Positions 60,162 through 64,000 of a stretch of DNA of 64,000 nt are shown piece by piece (position 1 is the stretch's first letter; each line of letters starts with the position of its first letter). The notes beneath the pieces are model-generated. The model worked only from the letters and a program-made list of their open reading frames with translations, was not told where the DNA came from and ran no database searches. This DNA is from Yaniella flava. Its GTDB lineage: Bacteria; Actinomycetota; Actinomycetes; Actinomycetales; Micrococcaceae. Location of the stretch: NCBI RefSeq assembly GCF_039529295.1, contig NZ_BAAAMN010000049.1, positions 124,001 through 188,000 on the forward strand. The letters are read 5' to 3'. The translations under genes and the position numbers were made by a program.

Positions 60162-61756
60162 CACACCTCCGTATCCGTAGGTTGTGCCCGGGAGGCCCGC
60201 CATCGCCGGTAGGCCAACACGCCACGGCGCCAGCTTTGGCGCAGGTGCCATTCGTTTTTGAACATTGGCGCGGTCCAGGGATCAAAAAATAGTACCCAGA
60301 TGGCCAACAGGATGGAGACGCCCCAGGACATGACTTGCATGAGTGTCCCAATCTCCAAGAACTGCCAGATATAGAGTTGATCGCCGGCACCGTAGGCCAC
60401 GAAAAAGACGACGGTAAAAATCACCCAGCGTAACTGCCAGTTCGAGCGGATGCCGAGCATCACGAACAGCGGCAGTAGCCACAACAGGTACCAGGGGTGG
60501 ATGACGGGCGACAAGACGACGATGGCGGCAAACGACCACGTTGCTCGCGCGAGAATGTTGTCGTATTTGCCCCAGAACATCAACACGAGCACGATGAGCA
60601 CGGACAGTATCCGGCCCGCGAGACGCACCGTGGGCATGACCCATTCGCCATCACCGAGTCCGAGTTCGACTACCGCAACACGGGCCAGTTCGCCGAGCCC
60701 GCCCACTGGTGACCAGAAGCTCCAGATCGACCCGGTTCCGGCGATGACCTTGATCCAGTCGAGTCCGTAGCCGTTGAGCCATCCGACGCCGAGCATGATG
60801 GCGATCGTCAGCCCCAGCGTGATAGCCCAATACCAGAAGATTTTGATGCGTGAAGCGTTCCGCCTGGCCCACCACAAGCCGATGAACGGCAGCAGTACGA
60901 TCGAGATGACTTTCATGCCGATGGACACACTCATCAGGGCTACGGCGAGTACCCCGTGGCCTCGCCAAACCGCGTAGATGGCGGCCACCATGAACCCAAC
61001 CATCAGCGAGTCGTTATGACCCGAGGCGACAAACGAGATAATAAACAGCGGGTTCGCCGCGGAAATCCACTGGGCTCGCGCAGGATCCCACCCCTGCATT
61101 TCAGCAAGTTTGGGGACGTAGTACATGATCAGTGCGACGCCCACCAGGGACACTAGCCGGAAGAAGAAGATGGCGATATCGGGTTGATCCACACCCGTGA
61201 CGCCAACCACGGCGCCCTCGATCCACAAAAACATGGGGCCATATGGGGTGGCGTCTTCGGCCCACATGGTGTCGGTTCCGAGTCGAAACCAGTTGGGCAA
61301 ATTCGAGATGCCCGTTTCATATGGGTTTTGCCCGGCTAACACCTGCCGACCTTGGTTGAGGTATGCCAGCATGTCACGGGAAAAAATGGTGAGCGCAAAC
61401 AGTTGCGGCACGCTCCAGATTGCCACCGTCCAGTTGATGGTGCGCAACCCGCCGGAAGCGAACTCATATTTTCCCCGGAATTGTTGTGTGGGACGGCGCA
61501 GCACGAGTCCGAGACGTAACCAACCCCAGATCATGCCCCATGCACCGACGGTCAACAACAGTGTTCCCGCAACCACGCCGAGTTCCGTGGTACGAAATGG
61601 TGCCAGCCACTGGGTAGAGTTCACACCGGAGTTTGGTGCGACCCATCCAACGGACCAAGACCCAGCTGTAAGCAGCACAGAGCCCAAAAAACCCACTGCG
61701 ATAGCGGGCCAGGCGAGCATTTTTGTGCCATGCGGGGCGGTAACCGAGGTCGTCAT
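60161..61756 (-). CDS. GT-C mannosyltransferase (MptA/MptB-like)
   Basis: Paralogue of the next gene (531 aa, about 13 helices). It shows FSRDMLAYLNQGRQVLAGQNPYE and DATPYGPMFLWIEG in the same places, with Asp and Glu residues likely to bind the lipid-phosphomannose donor. It ends with charged residues (KNEWHLRQSWRRG). It is divergent from orn across about 100 bp, and both mannosyltransferases probably belong to one transcript. Having two in tandem suits a pair in which one starts and one extends the mannan. Confidence 0.85.
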   Translation of the reverse strand: MTTSVTAPHGTKMLAWPAIAVGFLGSVLLTAGSWSVGWVAPNSGVNSTQWLAPFRTTELGVVAGTLLLTVGAWGMIWGWLRLGLVLRRPTQQFRGKYEFASGGLRTINWTVAIWSVPQLFALTIFSRDMLAYLNQGRQVLAGQNPYETGISNLPNWFRLGTDTMWAEDATPYGPMFLWIEGAVVGVTGVDQPDIAIFFFRLVSLVGVALIMYYVPKLAEMQGWDPARAQWISAANPLFIISFVASGHNDSLMVGFMVAAIYAVWRGHGVLAVALMSVSIGMKVISIVLLPFIGLWWARRNASRIKIFWYWAITLGLTIAIMLGVGWLNGYGLDWIKVIAGTGSIWSFWSPVGGLGELARVAVVELGLGDGEWVMPTVRLAGRILSVLIVLVLMFWGKYDNILARATWSFAAIVVLSPVIHPWYLLWLLPLFVMLGIRSNWQLRWVIFTVVFFVAYGAGDQLYIWQFLEIGTLMQVMSWGVSILLAIWVLFFDPWTAPMFKNEWHLRQSWRRGVLAYRRWRASRAQPTDTEV

Positions 61757-61859
61757 CAACTGCTTTCAGTCGGTGCGTTTGTTATCAATGACTATCGGAA
61801 TAAATGTATCACCGGACATCGGTAGGCTAAAGATCGACACCTGAAGTAGGAGAAATAGC

Positions 61860-62543
61860 TTGGACAAGACAAAAACCCCAGAACCATTTACACCAGTCTC
61901 CGATGCTGCAAAAGATCCCAGCCGCAATCTCGTGTGGTTAGACGCCGAAATGACTGGTCTCTATCCGGGCGTGGATGCCCTGGTAGAAGTCGCCATCATT
62001 ATTACCGATGCCGATCTCAATGTGCTCGACGATGGTATCGATATTATTATCCGGCCGCCGGCAGCCGCCATTGAGCAAATGGACCCGGTAGTCATAGAGA
62101 TGCACCGAAACAACGGGCTATCCGACCTGTGGCACAACGGAGTCACTGCAGCAGAAGCCGAGCAACAGCTGTTGGACCACGTCAAACGCTTCTGTCCTGA
62201 ACCACGGAAAGCTCTGCTGGCAGGAAACACGGTGGGTCAGGATCAGCGGTTCCTTTTCGCTGAGATGCCACAGCTGGCTAGTCACCTGCACTACCGCATC
62301 GTTGACGTCTCTTCGATAAAGGAACTGGCCAAGCGCTGGTACCCGAATGCTTATTCCAAGGCCCCGGAGAAGCTCGGCAATCACCGTGCCTTGGGTGACA
62401 TTACCGATTCGATCAACGAGCTGCGTTACTACCGCGACGCCATCATGGTCACTCCCCCTGGACCATCCGTCGCTGAGGCGCGCACAGTACGTGACGAGCT
62501 CGTGCTTTACTCAGAGCCAAACCTGAAGCGGGATCAGGATTAG
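61860..62543 (+). CDS. orn: Oligoribonuclease
   Basis: A DEDDh 3'-5' exonuclease that clears 2-5-nt RNAs and dinucleotides such as pGpG. The 227-aa product has the DEDDh set: LVWLDAEMTGLYPG (Asp and Glu), NTVGQDQRFL (Asp) and the C-terminal HRALGDITDSI (His, Asp). It has a longer N-terminus and C-terminus than the E. coli enzyme. TTG 61860 has SD AGGAG at 7 nt. TAGGCT near 61823 may be its -10. Confidence 0.95.
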   Translation: MDKTKTPEPFTPVSDAAKDPSRNLVWLDAEMTGLYPGVDALVEVAIIITDADLNVLDDGIDIIIRPPAAAIEQMDPVVIEMHRNNGLSDLWHNGVTAAEAEQQLLDHVKRFCPEPRKALLAGNTVGQDQRFLFAEMPQLASHLHYRIVDVSSIKELAKRWYPNAYSKAPEKLGNHRALGDITDSINELRYYRDAIMVTPPGPSVAEARTVRDELVLYSEPNLKRDQD

Positions 62544-62616
62544 GCAAAACATAAAATCTGAGCTATAGTAAAACGCGTTGCCTGATGGCAATCCTTCGCT
62601 GAGGAAACTCGACATG

Positions 62617-62692
62617 GTGGGTATAGCTCAGTCGGTAGAGCGCCTGGTTGTGGTCCAGGAGGTCGCGGGTTCAAGCCCCGTTACTCACCCCA
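62617..62692 (+). tRNA. tRNA-His (anticodon GTG)
   Basis: A cloverleaf with acceptor stem GTGGGTA/TACTCAC, an extra G at 62616 that can pair with C73, and an encoded CCA at 62690-62692. The anticodon loop TTGTGGT gives GTG, reading CAU/CAC. The T-arm has GGTTCAAGCCC. The G-1:C73 pair is the histidine identity element. Confidence 0.96.
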
Positions 62693-62695
62693 CAC

Positions 62696-62732
62696 AGATC
62701 CCTGTGAGCACGCTGCTGTTCACAGGGATCTT
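62696..62732 (+). terminator. Terminator of tRNA-His
   Basis: AGATCCCTGTGA and TCACAGGGATCT form a perfect 12-bp stem with a 13-nt loop, 4 nt past the tRNA, followed by TCTGC rather than a run of T. Confidence 0.7.
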
Positions 62733-62777
62733 CTGCATGCACATTAGGGGTCGGTCAACAAAAGCCGTCTCAACTTC

Positions 62778-63200
62778 TTAAGCGCGCAAAGGCGATGCCT
62801 TAACTCGCTCTTGCTTGCCAGCCTGCACGTTCATAACACGGAGCAACATAGGCTCTATTGCTTGCTCTAGCTCTTCTAGTATGTGAGGGAATGCTGCCAC
62901 GTACGTAGCAACTGCAGTAGATACCAGCCGCATGCCAGCAAGGTTCTTTAGTTGCTTTCTGCCAATCCAGTGAATGCCTGATTCTATGAGCGCCTGCCGC
63001 TCATCCCTATTATCCAGCTGAGCACCGTCCTGGGTAATAATTGCCGTATACCTGTTGTCCTTCATCCAAGAAAACAGTGGAAGGTCTAGGGTGCCGCCTA
63101 AATTCAGGTCATAGACATGATGAAACTCATAGTGTGGGAGGATCATTCGGAGCGGATCAATCAGAGGTTTGAATTCATTTTCGTCTATAAGAAATTTCAT
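62778..63200 (-). CDS. VapC45-like PIN-domain toxin
   Basis: A 140-aa PIN-like protein starting MKFLIDENEF, with the first acidic catalytic residues Asp6/Glu7. IITQDGAQL gives a third conserved acidic residue, and GIHWIGRKQL follows. The long loop and helix arrangement fits the VapC45/PIN_10-type PIN fold, a ribonuclease that cuts tRNA or rRNA in other toxins of this class. It overlaps the antitoxin gene by 4 nt. Start at ATG 63200. Toxicity is inferred from the pairing and family. Confidence 0.78.
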   Translation of the reverse strand: MKFLIDENEFKPLIDPLRMILPHYEFHHVYDLNLGGTLDLPLFSWMKDNRYTAIITQDGAQLDNRDERQALIESGIHWIGRKQLKNLAGMRLVSTAVATYVAAFPHILEELEQAIEPMLLRVMNVQAGKQERVKASPLRA

Positions 63201-63823
63201 GCCGGCATCGGCTCTCTGAGACTCTTTACCTGCTCATGAAAAGAAACCGCGTCGTCGACGGCATCGACAGAAACCGAAGGGTAGAACGCTTCAATATCTT
63301 TTACTGAATAGTCTCCACCGGTGAGTAGGTTTGCGACATTCTGATACGGCACGCGAGTCCCTGTAATCGTAGGCCACCCTCCGAGGCGCCCATGATTGAG
63401 TTCAAGGTTAGGCCTTGGATGCTCAAAATCCACAACTTCATTTCCCTTGAAATTTTCAAATGGCCGAAAAATCTGGTCCAGTCGAAAAAGGTTATGCTGT
63501 CCTTTTTTACCAATCAGATCGATGATGTCACCGTCCGCAGTTTCAACGCTAATATCCTTGTCATGAACTCCAAATGCATATCGAGATGGATGATCAGTTA
63601 GATCCAGCTCTTTCAGCGCCTTAAAGGCTTTGCCGATACGCTGCAGTGAAACCTGGGACCGAAGAAAGACGACGGCGCGGACGGCTACAAGGTCCCGGAA
63701 TGAATACAGCGGGGGCCGAAGCCGTCGAACCTCAGGTATGAGAAGGCCCTTGTTGCGCCATTCGCGCAGTTGATAAACGCTTGCTCCTGTAAGCGCTGAT
63801 GTCAGATCTTCTGGGAAGCCCAT
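63197..63823 (-). CDS. VapB45-like antitoxin, MerR-type HTH plus DUF433
   Basis: A 208-aa protein with an N-terminal MerR-like winged helix (ASVYQLREWRNKGLLIPE, about 12-30) and a C-terminal DUF433 domain (about 145-205: GGWPTITGTRVPYQNVANLL, KDIEAFYPSVSVDAVDDAVSFHE). This layout matches VapB45 of Mycobacterium tuberculosis (Rv2018), partner of VapC45 (Rv2019). Start ATG 63823 has a strong SD (AAAGGAGGTG). It lies upstream of the toxin with a 4-nt overlap, the normal antitoxin-first order. The HTH probably represses its own promoter. Confidence 0.8.
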   Translation of the reverse strand: MGFPEDLTSALTGASVYQLREWRNKGLLIPEVRRLRPPLYSFRDLVAVRAVVFLRSQVSLQRIGKAFKALKELDLTDHPSRYAFGVHDKDISVETADGDIIDLIGKKGQHNLFRLDQIFRPFENFKGNEVVDFEHPRPNLELNHGRLGGWPTITGTRVPYQNVANLLTGGDYSVKDIEAFYPSVSVDAVDDAVSFHEQVKSLREPMPA

Positions 63824-63881
63824 ATCACTCTCACCTCCTTTCCCACGGTCACTCCTTATTGTGCCATGGGATTCTTGAAAA

Positions 63882-63899
63882 CCACGCGGACAAGCGTGG
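63882..63899. repeat. Inverted repeat upstream of the toxin-antitoxin pair
   Basis: CCACGC and GCGTGG flank a 6-nt loop, about 60 bp upstream of the antitoxin start. This is a place where the MerR-like antitoxin could bind. It is short, so chance is possible. The region 63824-64000 has no gene that I can support. Confidence 0.35.
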
Positions 63900-64000
63900 G
63901 GTAAGTACCAGTTTCTTTATTGGCTGGGGCTCGCAAACTCGATACCGTCACTCAAGACTAGTTCTACGCGATGATTAGTTGGGAAAGCCCTCCTGCGTTT

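Noticed and set aside
63870..64000. CRISPR repeat
   Set aside because: The CCACGC-N6-GCGTGG hairpin looks a little like a type I-E repeat, but no second copy occurs at the expected spacing before the window ends, and no cas gene is present.
1..64000. Prophage, insertion sequence or large mobile element
   Set aside because: No integrase, transposase, phage structural genes or flanking repeats are visible. The nitrilase pair and VapBC pair look like small cargo only.

Overview
This is an ordinary stretch of actinobacterial chromosome. The gene order and protein types point to the order Micrococcales, close to the Micrococcaceae: rplU-rpmA-obgE-proB-proA-nadD-rsfS, ileS-folC-DUF4233-ndk and tig-clpP1-clpP2-clpX. 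A mycothiol-dependent nitroreductase-like protein, a type-2 IleRS behind a translational T-box, and two polyprenol-phosphomannose mannosyltransferases agree with this. The base composition is moderately GC-rich, lower than in typical Arthrobacter. No species is assigned. I see no prophage, insertion sequence or CRISPR array.

Layout. 1-11.4 kb, minus strand: RNase E/G, ribosomal proteins L21 and L27, ObgE, proline synthesis (proB, proA), NAD synthesis (nadD), ribosome silencing (rsfS), a histidine phosphatase, tRNA-Ala and a 46-residue lipoprotein that is easily missed. 11.7-15.2 kb: VKOR, NUDIX, and a divergent AraC-regulator/nitrilase pair that looks like an accessory insertion. 15.2-24.8 kb: ndk, DUF4233, folC, ileS with its T-box, an SDR, and divergent valS. 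24.8-30.4 kb: the nitroreductase-like protein, the Clp/trigger-factor proteostasis cluster, tRNA-Pro and tRNA-Gly. 30.6-35.5 kb: an unknown protein, a decayed M23 peptidase, and a response regulator/sensor kinase pair beside a fatty-acid desaturase, a DesKR-like arrangement. 35.5-41.2 kb: lipoate synthesis (lipB-lipA), rpiB-nei, aminopeptidase N. 41.2-44.8 kb: a PKD-like exported protein, a DUF6318 lipoprotein and a DUF222/HNH protein. 44.9-50.0 kb: fdhD and molybdenum-cofactor genes (moeB-rhodanese, moeA, moaD, moaE), then a fused OsmC/truncated-hemoglobin protein. 50.0-62.7 kb: an unknown protein, TesB, an MFS transporter, EttA, an SSB paralogue, tRNA-Arg, a second two-component pair, a GAP-family membrane protein, two GT-C mannosyltransferases, oligoribonuclease and tRNA-His. 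62.8-63.8 kb: a VapBC45-like toxin-antitoxin pair.

How the genes work together. Most are housekeeping genes for translation, protein quality control, and cofactor or amino-acid synthesis. The parts most worth a second look are: the 21-bp-spaced direct repeats between the AraC regulator and the nitrilase; the OsmC-globin fusion; the DesKR-like kinase/regulator/desaturase locus with an inverted repeat; the CxxA variant of the nitroreductase family; the M23 pseudogene; the micro-lipoprotein; and a recurring leaderless-promoter layout, in which a TANNNT-like hexamer lies 6-7 nt before a start codon that has no Shine-Dalgarno sequence. Nothing here is clearly a new multi-gene defence or biosynthetic system.
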